Of a stretch of 64,000 nucleotides of DNA, positions 1-7,514 are shown one piece after another. The notes beneath the pieces were generated by a model. That model had not been told where the DNA came from. It did not search any database and saw only the letters and a program-made list of their open reading frames with translations. Every line of letters starts with the position of its first letter. Within the stretch, counting starts at the first letter, position 1. The position numbers and the translations under genes were made by a program. This DNA comes from Roseisalinus antarcticus (GTDB lineage: Bacteria > Pseudomonadota > Alphaproteobacteria > Rhodobacterales > Rhodobacteraceae), in contig NZ_FWFZ01000017.1 in NCBI RefSeq assembly GCF_900172355.1, forward strand, positions 27,837 to 91,836. The letters are read 5' to 3'.

Positions 1-42
1 TGATCTGGGTCGGTCAGGGTCGCGCGGGTCCGGGCGGGCGCC

Positions 43-906
43 TCATCGGCCCGTGGGCGGCGTTACGGCGGCGGGGTCCGGCACCGAGGTCCGTGTTTCC
101 GGACCGCTCAGGCAGGTCCGGGCGGCCTGCCAGACGGCGATGTCGGGCGCACAAAGCGCCTCGACCCGCTCGCGCTGCGCGGGCGTCAGGGTGCGGGCGG
201 TGACGGCCGCGGTGGATGTGCGGGCCCGGTTCTCGTGGCCGATGCGGATCCGAACGCCCAGTTCGCGGCGCAACGCACCGGTGAAGGCCGGCAGGTCGGA
301 GAGGCTGCCGACCACGTCGAACCGCCCGAGCGTGGCCCCCGCCCGCGCGATGGCCTCGCTGCCGGTGATGTCGGCCTCTTTCGGGAGACCGCAGAAATAT
401 TCCACATAGGTCGCCCCCAGCCGGCGGGCGCGGTCGGTGTCCAGGAACGCATCGAAGGGCTCTTCGATTCGGGCATGGGCGCCGGGCTTCTCGCGACTCC
501 AATTGTAGTGCGAAACGAAACGGTCGACGGGATCGCGCAGGATCGTCACGAATTTGTAGTCCGTCTCGAATCGTTCCCATGCGATTTCCGAGAACCGCAC
601 GTGCAGCGAGATCCCCCGCACCCCCTCGAACATCAGGTAGAGCAGCATCTGCTCTCTGAGGTCGAGCACATCGACCAGCAGCCGCTCCCGGTCGTGGCGG
701 CCGGTGAAGGCCTCGAAGGCGCGAAAGCTCGATTCCGGGATCACGGTCGCCTGGCTCAGCAAATACCGTTTTCTAAGGGCGCGGCCCACCGATGTGCCGC
801 CGCATTTGGGCACGTGATGAAAGACGAAAGGCTGCGGCAGGAGCCGTTCCGTGGCGCGGTGACGCAGCCGTTTCGCGATGTCCACAAGTCCCATCTGATC
901 CTTCAT
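43..906 (-). CDS. Sulfotransferase family protein (287 aa)
   Basis: Probable PAPS-dependent carbohydrate sulfotransferase. The 5'-phosphosulfate-binding loop is visible at about residues 29-40 (HHVPKCGGTS) and the 3'-phosphate-binding strand at about 121-134 (TILRDPVDRFVSHY), both typical of the Sulfotransfer_2 type. I start at the ATG at 906, giving MKDQMGLVD. The reading frame stays open far upstream, but that part has no family likeness and runs over the opposite-strand flippase. The gene is divergent from the polysaccharide genes starting near 1183, so it probably adds sulfate to the same polymer. The acceptor sugar cannot be read from the sequence. Confidence 0.8.
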   Translation of the reverse strand: MKDQMGLVDIAKRLRHRATERLLPQPFVFHHVPKCGGTSVGRALRKRYLLSQATVIPESSFRAFEAFTGRHDRERLLVDVLDLREQMLLYLMFEGVRGISLHVRFSEIAWERFETDYKFVTILRDPVDRFVSHYNWSREKPGAHARIEEPFDAFLDTDRARRLGATYVEYFCGLPKEADITGSEAIARAGATLGRFDVVGSLSDLPAFTGALRRELGVRIRIGHENRARTSTAAVTARTLTPAQRERVEALCAPDIAVWQAARTCLSGPETRTSVPDPAAVTPPTGR

Positions 907-1063
907 CCCCCATATGAGCCGCCCCGAAGGCGACCGTTCCCCATGCGCCCGCGAATGGCAACCGCGCCGGCGCGGCCCCGGCGCGCCCATTGTTCGCGGA
1001 GCCGGACCGCTGTGTTGCCGCCGCGGCGGCGCTTCACGCGCGACAGCACCCGAGGCGGGTGTA

Positions 1064-1096
1064 GACAGGTCTTGTCGAATTTGAATAAGACCTGTC
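1064..1096. promoter_or_regulatory. Perfect inverted repeat in divergent intergenic region
   Basis: GACAGGTCTT at 1064-1073 and AAGACCTGTC at 1087-1096 form a perfect 10-bp inverted repeat around a 13-nt, AT-richer centre. It lies between the divergent sulfotransferase (start 906) and flippase (about 1183) genes, so an operator or 5'-UTR hairpin for the polysaccharide genes is plausible. No T-run follows on either strand, which argues against a terminator. The binding protein is unknown. Confidence 0.5.
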
Positions 1097-1182
1097 GTCA
1101 TGTCCAATACCCGTTCCCGTTGTCTGCCCTTGCGTGTCCCACCGGGATGCGCACCCGTGGCCGTGCCGACCGGCGCCGCCCG

Positions 1183-2478
1183 ATGAGCGCCGACGTGCCC
1201 GGAATGCCCACGGTCAAGGAGCGGTCGCTGCGCCGCAACGTGGGCTTCGCGGTCTCGGGGCGGGCGGTCTTCGCGCTGACCCAGTTCGGCATCATCGCTG
1301 TGCTGACCCGGCTTGGCACCCCCGAGGATGTCGGGGCGCTGGCGCTGGCATCGGCGCTGGTGACGCCGCTCTTTTTCCTGACCTCCATGGGGATGCGCGA
1401 AGTCCATACCGTGGACGATCTCGACCGCTTCACCCGTGCCGACTACGTGGCCCTGCGGATGCTGGCGGGGCTGCTGGCGGTGCTGATGACGCTGGCGATC
1501 CTCGCGACCTTCTACACCCATGCAGGCTGGCTGGTGCACGGCTCCGCCATCGCCTTTGCGATGGTCAAGTATTTCGGCGCCCAGATGAGTCTGAACCACG
1601 GTATCTTCCAGCGCGCCGAGCGGATGGATTACGTGGCGCTGTCGAACCTCGGACGGGGCGGGCTGGGGCTTGGCGTCTTCGCGGCGGCGTTCTGGCTGAC
1701 CGAGAACCTGCCGGTGGCGCTGGCCTTCGAGTCGCTGGCCTGGCTTTCGACCTACCTGTTTCTCGACCGGCCGCTGCTGCGCCGGCTCGGCGCGGCCCAG
1801 CCGTTTTCGGAGCTGCGCAACGTGCATTTGAGCACAATTCTGGCGCTGGCCTGGTGGATCCTGCCGCTGGGGATGGCGCTTTTCATGCTGCGGGCGGCCA
1901 TGAGCGTGCCGCCGATCCTGCTGGAGCGCTACGTCGATTTTGCCACCGTCGGCATCTTCGGCGCCATCGCCTATCTGCATTCCGCCCTGTCGATGATCTC
2001 CAACACCCTGGGCAGCGTCACCGCCCCGCGCCTGCGCCGCTACTGGCGCAAGGCCGACCGGCGGGCCTTTGTCCGGCTGTCGCTGGGGATGACGCTGTTC
2101 GCCGCCGGGCTCGGGGTCGTGGCGGTCGGAATCGCGGTCTTCGCGGGCGAGCAGGTGCTGCGGGTGCTCTACGGCCCCGGCTATGACCGCGCCGACATCT
2201 TCTCGATCGTGATGCTGGCCTCGGGGATCAGCATCCTGGGCAGCCCGCTTGTCGCCTCGGTCAACGCGGGCCAGGCGTTTCGCCGCCGCCTGCTGACCAA
2301 CGTGCTGGCCTTCGTGGTGGTCTGCGCCCTGTCGCTGCTGCTGATCCCGCGGATCGGGGCGCTGGGGGCGGCCTGGGCCATGGTCGGGCTGACGGTCACA
2401 CAGACCGGGCTGAACGCCCTGCTTTACCTGTCGGTCCTGCGGAGCTTTCCGACCACCCCGCAGGCGGAGACATCATGA
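1183..2478 (+). CDS. Polysaccharide flippase, Wzx/RfbX-like (431 aa)
   Basis: Multi-pass inner-membrane protein with about 12 hydrophobic segments and the layout of MATE/MOP-superfamily polysaccharide flippases, which move undecaprenyl-linked repeat units to the periplasm. The N-terminus (LRRNVGFAVSGRAVFALTQF) looks like the first helix of oligosaccharide flippases. The start is uncertain: ATGs at 1147, 1183 and 1204 are in frame and none has a strong ribosome-binding site; I chose 1183. The stop overlaps the next ATG by 4 bp (ATGA), so it is translationally coupled to the ATP-grasp gene. With the Wzy-like gene at 6176 it defines a Wzx/Wzy pathway. Confidence 0.8.
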   Translation: MSADVPGMPTVKERSLRRNVGFAVSGRAVFALTQFGIIAVLTRLGTPEDVGALALASALVTPLFFLTSMGMREVHTVDDLDRFTRADYVALRMLAGLLAVLMTLAILATFYTHAGWLVHGSAIAFAMVKYFGAQMSLNHGIFQRAERMDYVALSNLGRGGLGLGVFAAAFWLTENLPVALAFESLAWLSTYLFLDRPLLRRLGAAQPFSELRNVHLSTILALAWWILPLGMALFMLRAAMSVPPILLERYVDFATVGIFGAIAYLHSALSMISNTLGSVTAPRLRRYWRKADRRAFVRLSLGMTLFAAGLGVVAVGIAVFAGEQVLRVLYGPGYDRADIFSIVMLASGISILGSPLVASVNAGQAFRRRLLTNVLAFVVVCALSLLLIPRIGALGAAWAMVGLTVTQTGLNALLYLSVLRSFPTTPQAETS

Positions 2479-3527
2479 GCCTCTCCCGGCGGATCAGGTC
2501 CGGGGCCCGGTCCCTGGCCGGCCACGCCGTCGCCGCACGACGCCTGCGCCTGAAGCAGACCGAGGCGCGGCACGCCCTTGCGCGGCTCGCCACCCGGCGC
2601 GGCCCGCTGGACAGGGGCCTGGACCGGGCCGCGCGGGACTATGCCGGCGACGTGCTGGGCGGCGTGGCGCATGCCCCCTGGCTCCAGGTCTATGCCGCGA
2701 TGCAGGGCCGCTTTGTCGAGGGCTGGATCCCCGACAGCTATTACATCGCCACCGCCCTCGCCCGGGTGAACGGCGATTGCCATCACCTCGCCCGCCACCG
2801 CACAGCCAATCACGCCTTCTTCGGCGCGAGCGGGTTTCCGGACGTGGCCTGCGTGGTCAACGGCCGCCTCGTGGCGCCCGACTACGGCCCGCTGTCCGCG
2901 AGCGATCTGGGGGCCGCGGCCGAGGCCTCCGGTGGGCTGGTGTTCAAGCCCGATCATTCCGCTTTCGGCCGGGGGATCCGGTTTCTGGCGCCGGACGCGC
3001 TCGACATCGAGGCGCTGCGGACGCTGGGCAACGGGGTGTTGCAACGGCGGGTGGTCGCCGACCCCGCCCTGACGGCCTTCGGCAGCGCCGCCCTGCCCAC
3101 GCTGCGGGTCTGCACCGTCGTCGCTCAGGACGGAGGGGTCTCGGCCCGGGCCTGCTATCTCAAGCTCGGGCGGCAGGCGGAGACCCACGTGATCTCGGCC
3201 AGCCAGGTCCGGGTGCCGATCGACCTTGCCACCGGCGCCTTCGCCGCCGAAGGCGTGCTGGCCGACTGGCTGCCCGTCGCCGCCCATCCCGACAGCGGAA
3301 TTGCCTTCGCCGGCCACCTGGTGCCGGGGATCGCCGCCTGCATCCAGACCGCCTGCGACCTGCACGGCCGCCTGCCGCTGGCCCGCTATGTCTGCTGGGA
3401 CCTGGTGCCGGAGGCCGGCGGCGGCGTGGCCGTGCTCGAATGGGAAGGCGGCGTGGTGAACTTCGCCGAGGCCACCCAGGGGCCCTGCTTCGCCGATCTC
3501 GGCTGGGACCGGTTCCACCATGGCTGA
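2475..3527 (+). CDS. Sugar-transfer-associated ATP-grasp family protein (350 aa)
   Basis: Resembles the ATP-grasp proteins found in polysaccharide clusters (ATPgrasp_ST type). A nucleotide-binding strand is seen around LVFKPDHSAFGRGI (about residues 155-168). A C-terminal DLVPEAGGGVAVLEWEGG segment matches the metal/ATP end of the fold. ATP-grasp enzymes join a carboxylate to an amine or thiol, so this one might decorate a sugar with an amino acid or similar group; that role is inference. It overlaps the flippase stop by 4 bp and the next glycosyltransferase start by 8 bp, a tight operon arrangement. Confidence 0.7.
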   Translation: MSLSRRIRSGARSLAGHAVAARRLRLKQTEARHALARLATRRGPLDRGLDRAARDYAGDVLGGVAHAPWLQVYAAMQGRFVEGWIPDSYYIATALARVNGDCHHLARHRTANHAFFGASGFPDVACVVNGRLVAPDYGPLSASDLGAAAEASGGLVFKPDHSAFGRGIRFLAPDALDIEALRTLGNGVLQRRVVADPALTAFGSAALPTLRVCTVVAQDGGVSARACYLKLGRQAETHVISASQVRVPIDLATGAFAAEGVLADWLPVAAHPDSGIAFAGHLVPGIAACIQTACDLHGRLPLARYVCWDLVPEAGGGVAVLEWEGGVVNFAEATQGPCFADLGWDRFHHG

Positions 3528-4653
3528 ACGGCGCGAACCCCATGTGCTCTTCGTGGGCAACCGGATCCTGGGGTGGAAGACCTATTCGCGGGAGCTGGAG
3601 GCGCGGCTCTCGCAGCGCGACGACATCCGGCTCAGCACGATCTGGCACGAGCCGTCGCGGGCCGCGACCCTGCCGGTGTCGCGCCACGGGGGCGGTATGC
3701 TGTCGCGGCTGCACCGGCCGATCGACGCGATCCACGCCCATCGCGGGCCGTTGGGGCGGACCGTTCGGGCGGCGATCCGGCAGCTCCGGCCGGACATCGT
3801 GCATGTCGCCGGTCACTGGCCCGCGGCGGCGATGGCCTGGATGCCGGGTGCTCCGCCCTTCACCGCGGCCCTCGACGCGACCCGCGCCAATATCAACGAC
3901 ATGAAGGGCCGCGCCCGCTGGTCCGCGCCGGCGATGGCGCGAGAGGCCGCGCTCTGCCGCCGGGCCGCGCATCTTTATCCGATGAGCGAGTGGGCCGCGG
4001 CCTCCCTGCGCGACGATTGCGGTGTGGCCGCCGGGTCGGTGCGGGTCATGCCGCCCTCGGTGGACCTCGCGGCCTTCGGTGCGGCGGCCGAGCGCGAGAC
4101 GGGCACCGACGGGCCGGTCAACGTGATCTTCGTGGGCAATGACTTCGCCCGCAAGGGCGGGCCCGAGCTGCTGGCCTGGGTGCGGGGGCCGCTGGCGGGC
4201 CTCTGCCATCTGCACATCGCCTCGCACGATCCCGCCGCCCGGGTCGAAGGCCCCCATGTCACCGCCCATGGCCCCGTCACGCGAGAGCATCTCTTCGGCG
4301 CGATCCTGCCGCGGATGGACATCTTCTGCCTGCCGACATCGCTCGACATGTCGCCCAACGTGCTGGCCGAGGCCGCTGCCGCCGGCCTGCCCGCCGTCGC
4401 CAGCCGGCTGGGCGGAATCCCGGGACTGATCCGCGAGGGCGAGACCGGGCTGATGGCGGCGCCCGGCGATCCGGAGGGGTTCGTGGCGGCCCTGCGCCGG
4501 CTTGCCACGGACCCCGGGCTGCGCCACGCCATGTCGCGGGCGGCCCGACGTCATGCCGCGCAGCACCTGGATGCACGGGCGAATTTCGACCGGCTCGCCG
4601 ACGACCTCGCGGCGCTTGCCACCCGCAGCCGGGAGGAGCGCCGATGCGCCTGA
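3520..4653 (+). CDS. Glycosyltransferase family 4-type (377 aa)
   Basis: GT-B-fold glycosyltransferase, predicted cytoplasmic or membrane-associated, transferring a sugar from a nucleotide donor to the lipid-linked repeat unit. The C-terminal donor-binding half begins near residue 200 (VIFVGNDFARKGG). It contains the usual donor-site region MSPNVLAEAAAAGLPAV followed by LIREGETGLM at about 303-312. The start at 3520 overlaps the ATP-grasp stop by 8 bp. The stop overlaps the next gene by 10 bp. Sugar specificity cannot be inferred. Confidence 0.85.
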   Translation: MAERREPHVLFVGNRILGWKTYSRELEARLSQRDDIRLSTIWHEPSRAATLPVSRHGGGMLSRLHRPIDAIHAHRGPLGRTVRAAIRQLRPDIVHVAGHWPAAAMAWMPGAPPFTAALDATRANINDMKGRARWSAPAMAREAALCRRAAHLYPMSEWAAASLRDDCGVAAGSVRVMPPSVDLAAFGAAAERETGTDGPVNVIFVGNDFARKGGPELLAWVRGPLAGLCHLHIASHDPAARVEGPHVTAHGPVTREHLFGAILPRMDIFCLPTSLDMSPNVLAEAAAAGLPAVASRLGGIPGLIREGETGLMAAPGDPEGFVAALRRLATDPGLRHAMSRAARRHAAQHLDARANFDRLADDLAALATRSREERRCA

Positions 4654-6101
4654 CGAAGGCAGAGCTCGCCGGACGGGTGGAGCCGTTCCTGCTGGCGCGG
4701 ATGCCCGACCGCCCGGACGGCTTCGCGCTGCGCGAATACCGCCCCCAGGTCACGGCCGGCCGGCTGGACCTGGGCGTGAAACTTGCCTATCTGCGCAGCC
4801 TCGACGGCCCGCCCGGCACCTTCCACGAGGCGCTCTACGATGCCCATATCGCGGCCTTCTCCCTGGGCGACATGGCCGAGCCGGGGGACGTGACGAAGGC
4901 CGACCTCGGCACGTTCAAGACCCGCTTCGCGGCGCTTGCCGCCAGCATCGAGGCGGGCGGCTTCGACCCCGACACCACGCTTGTGCCGCTCGCCTCGGAC
5001 GGCACGATCCTGAACGGAGCCCACCGCACCGCCGCCGCCATCCACCATGGCCGGCCGCTGGTGGGGGTCGAGACCGGGCTCGATCCGGTACGCTACGATC
5101 ATCGCTTCTTCCGGTCGCGCGGCATGCCCGAAGAGGCGATCGACGCGGCCGCGCTGGCCCATGTCGCCGCCGCGCCCCACGCGGCGGTCGCCCTGCTCTG
5201 GCCGGCTGCCCCCAATGCCGAGGACAAGGTCGAGGCGATCCTCGGCCCCGTCGCCCATCGCAAGGCGGTCCGGCTCTCGCCCCGGGGCGGGCACAACCTG
5301 ATGAGCCAGGTCTATGCCGGAGAGGCCTGGCTCGGCCCGCCCGAGCAGGACCACCCGGGCATCGCCGCCAAGATGGTGCCCTGTTTCAGCGGATCGCAGC
5401 CCCTGCGCGTTCTGGTTTTCGACGTGGCCCCGGGCCGCGACAGGATCGCCGCCAAGGAAGAGGTCCGCGCCCTCTTCGGGCTGGGCAAGCATTCGATCCA
5501 CATCACCGACACCCATGCCGAGGCCGTCGACCTGGCGCGGCTGCTGCTCAACCCATCCTCTGTCCACATGCTGAACCACGCCATGCCGAACCGCTTCGTG
5601 CAGGTCCGGCGCATGGCCGAGGATTTCCGGCAATTGCTCGACCGGTCCGACATGTCGCCCGAGGAGGTCGCGATCGACAGCGGCATGGTGCTGGGGCTCT
5701 ATGGCATCCGGGCGCCGTCGGACCTCGATTACATCGCCGCGCGGCCCGGGCCGGACGCGGGCGAGATCGAATGGCACGACGGCCGGCGCCATGGCCCGGC
5801 CGTGGCCGACATGCTCGCCGATCCGCGCAACCATCTGCACTACTGGGGCCTGCGCTTCGTCAGCCTGGCCCGCGTGGCCGAGATGAAGGAACAGCGCCGG
5901 GCCGGTCGCGACGCCGAGGATCTGGTGCAGATCGCCCCGCTTCTGCGCGAAAGCTCGCGCGGGGCAGCCTGGCGAAGCCTGGTCTACCGTCTGCGCTTTG
6001 CCCAGTCGCGGGTCCGTCGGACCGTGATCCGCGGTCTGGGCGCGGTGGGGCTGAAGGAGCACGTCAAGACGCTGCGGGCCAGCCTGCGCGGCAACCGCTG
6101 A
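4644..6101 (+). CDS. Unrecognised EPS-cluster protein with ParB-like and nucleotidyltransferase-like segments (485 aa)
   Basis: I do not recognise a named family. Around residues 113-140 the segment LASDGTILNGAHRTAAA resembles the nucleotide-binding core of ParB/Srx-like domains (typical xxGxHRxxA). A second segment at about 341-362 (IDSGMVLGLYGIRAPSDLDY) resembles the GS...D-x-D core of minimal nucleotidyltransferases. There is no signal peptide or membrane segment. The start overlaps the upstream glycosyltransferase by 10 bp, so it belongs to the polysaccharide operon and is its last forward gene. A role in adding phosphate or a nucleotide-derived group to the polymer is possible but unproven. 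Confidence 0.6.
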   Translation: MRLTKAELAGRVEPFLLARMPDRPDGFALREYRPQVTAGRLDLGVKLAYLRSLDGPPGTFHEALYDAHIAAFSLGDMAEPGDVTKADLGTFKTRFAALAASIEAGGFDPDTTLVPLASDGTILNGAHRTAAAIHHGRPLVGVETGLDPVRYDHRFFRSRGMPEEAIDAAALAHVAAAPHAAVALLWPAAPNAEDKVEAILGPVAHRKAVRLSPRGGHNLMSQVYAGEAWLGPPEQDHPGIAAKMVPCFSGSQPLRVLVFDVAPGRDRIAAKEEVRALFGLGKHSIHITDTHAEAVDLARLLLNPSSVHMLNHAMPNRFVQVRRMAEDFRQLLDRSDMSPEEVAIDSGMVLGLYGIRAPSDLDYIAARPGPDAGEIEWHDGRRHGPAVADMLADPRNHLHYWGLRFVSLARVAEMKEQRRAGRDAEDLVQIAPLLRESSRGAAWRSLVYRLRFAQSRVRRTVIRGLGAVGLKEHVKTLRASLRGNR

Positions 6102-6122
6102 AAGCCCGGGGCAGAGGCGCCT

Positions 6123-6192
6123 GGACGGCGGCGCCGCGACGCTGGCGCCAGGACGGTGGCGCCGGGACGGTGGCGCTAGGACGGTGGCGCGG
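6123..6192. repeat. Five tandem copies of a 14-bp unit
   Basis: Units start at 6123, 6137, 6151, 6165 and 6179, each close to GGACGGTGGCGCCG; the last three are nearly identical. The array fills the gap between two convergent genes and runs through the stop codon of the Wzy-like gene (CTA on the plus strand, 6176-6178) into its coding end. Copy-number change would alter the C-terminus or stop position of that protein. Confidence 0.8.
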
Positions 6193-7444
6193 ACCGCCGC
6201 GCGGCCCGCCACTGGGCCGCCAGCGCGATCTCGCAACAGGCAAAGCCCAGCACCACGAAGAAATGTCGCCAGTGCAGCGAATCCACCACCACCGAATTGA
6301 CCAATTGCCCGATCACGACGGCGAAGACCGCGATCCGGATCGGCTCGCGCCCGTCGCGCTGTGTCCAGGTCCGCGAGAGGCCGACCAGCACCACGGCGAT
6401 GGCCAGCAGGAAGCAGACCAGCCCGAGCCAGCCGTTCTCCACGGTCACCTTCAAATAGAGGTTGTGGGTCGCCAGGTCGAATTCGCTCTGGGGAAAATGG
6501 TTCTGGCCCACGTAATGGCCCGGACCGATGCCCAGCGGTTCGCGGGTGATCACGTCGATGGCCCTCGCCCAGTTGGTGAACCGGTCGGTGTCGTAGGCTT
6601 GCAGCTGGCTGCGCTGGGAGAAGAACTCCTTGAGGTTCAGCGCCTCGAGCAGCAGCGGCCCGGCCAGCAGCAGGAACGCGGTGCCCCCGGTCAGCAGGAT
6701 CAGGAACCATTTGCGCTGTTGCCAGGCCCGAGAGAACAGGGCCAGCCCCAGGCAGGACACGAAGATGACGATGGCCCCGTTCAGCCACGCCCCGCGCGAG
6801 AAGGTCAGGAACATCATCGACAGGATGAAGCCGACCAGCGCCAGCCGCTGCAGCCGCGCCCGCGCCCCGGTGCACAGCAATCGGCCCAGCAGCAGGAAGC
6901 CCGCGGCCGCCATGTAGGGGCCATAGACGTTGGGATCCTTGAACAGCGGCGACAGGCGCAGCCCGTCCTCGGCCCGGAAATAGAGCGTCACCGGCCCGGG
7001 CGCGAGCCGCATCAGCGCGAGCGCCCCGATGACGGCCGAGATCGCGGCCCCGAGGAAGAAGGCCGCATACATCCAGTCCAGCCCGCGCCGGCCATAGAGG
7101 ACGACGAAATGGACCATCAGCACCGGGATCAGCAGCAGGTAGAGCGTGATCAGGAAGTATTTCAGACCGAAGGCAAAGACATTGGCCAGCAGCAGGGACA
7201 GGACATTGAGGGCCAGGAACAGGAAGACGAGCCAGTAGAATGCCGTCAGCCGCTCGGAGGCATAGATGGTGCCCGTGGCCATCAGCGCGAAAAAGCCGAT
7301 CGCGAAGAACAGATCGCTCGGCGCCGGCTCGATGACCACCACGAAGAGGGTGGCGAAAGACAGCAGCAGGCAGCGGAACGCGAAGATATGCACGCTCGCA
7401 TAGGACGGCGCCGCGGCCGACTGAAGGGCAACCCGGCTGCTCAT
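6176..7444 (-). CDS. O-antigen ligase/polymerase (Wzy)-like membrane protein (422 aa)
   Basis: Inner-membrane protein with about 11 hydrophobic segments and a large periplasmic loop at about residues 270-345. The loop contains GIGPGHYVGQN and a conserved-looking HNLYL (about residue 330), typical of Wzy/WaaL proteins that polymerise or ligate lipid-linked repeats. I use the ATG at 7444; an ATG at 7486 and further upstream codons are in frame but would overlap the next gene. It is transcribed after the co-polymerase gene (stop 7515), with 70 bp between them. Its 3' end overlaps a 14-bp tandem repeat. Confidence 0.8.
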   Translation of the reverse strand: MSSRVALQSAAAPSYASVHIFAFRCLLLSFATLFVVVIEPAPSDLFFAIGFFALMATGTIYASERLTAFYWLVFLFLALNVLSLLLANVFAFGLKYFLITLYLLLIPVLMVHFVVLYGRRGLDWMYAAFFLGAAISAVIGALALMRLAPGPVTLYFRAEDGLRLSPLFKDPNVYGPYMAAAGFLLLGRLLCTGARARLQRLALVGFILSMMFLTFSRGAWLNGAIVIFVSCLGLALFSRAWQQRKWFLILLTGGTAFLLLAGPLLLEALNLKEFFSQRSQLQAYDTDRFTNWARAIDVITREPLGIGPGHYVGQNHFPQSEFDLATHNLYLKVTVENGWLGLVCFLLAIAVVLVGLSRTWTQRDGREPIRIAVFAVVIGQLVNSVVVDSLHWRHFFVVLGFACCEIALAAQWRAARRSAPPS

Positions 7445-7514
7445 GGCCGGACCGCCCGATGCGCCGGCCCGGCGTCGTTGCCACATGTCGGAAGGATTTG
7501 CATCACGCTGCCGG

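Noticed and set aside
1..42. Gene fragment at the left edge
   Set aside because: Only 42 bp with no recognisable coding or regulatory signal.
907..1980. Upstream extension of the first sulfotransferase by more than 350 residues
   Set aside because: The added part has no family motif and lies over the flippase gene. The ATG at 906 gives a normal-length sulfotransferase.
4551..7484. A 977-codon open frame on the minus strand covering 4551-7484
   Set aside because: It runs over two well-supported genes and reads as low-complexity Arg/Ala/Gly text. Long antisense frames are expected at this GC content.
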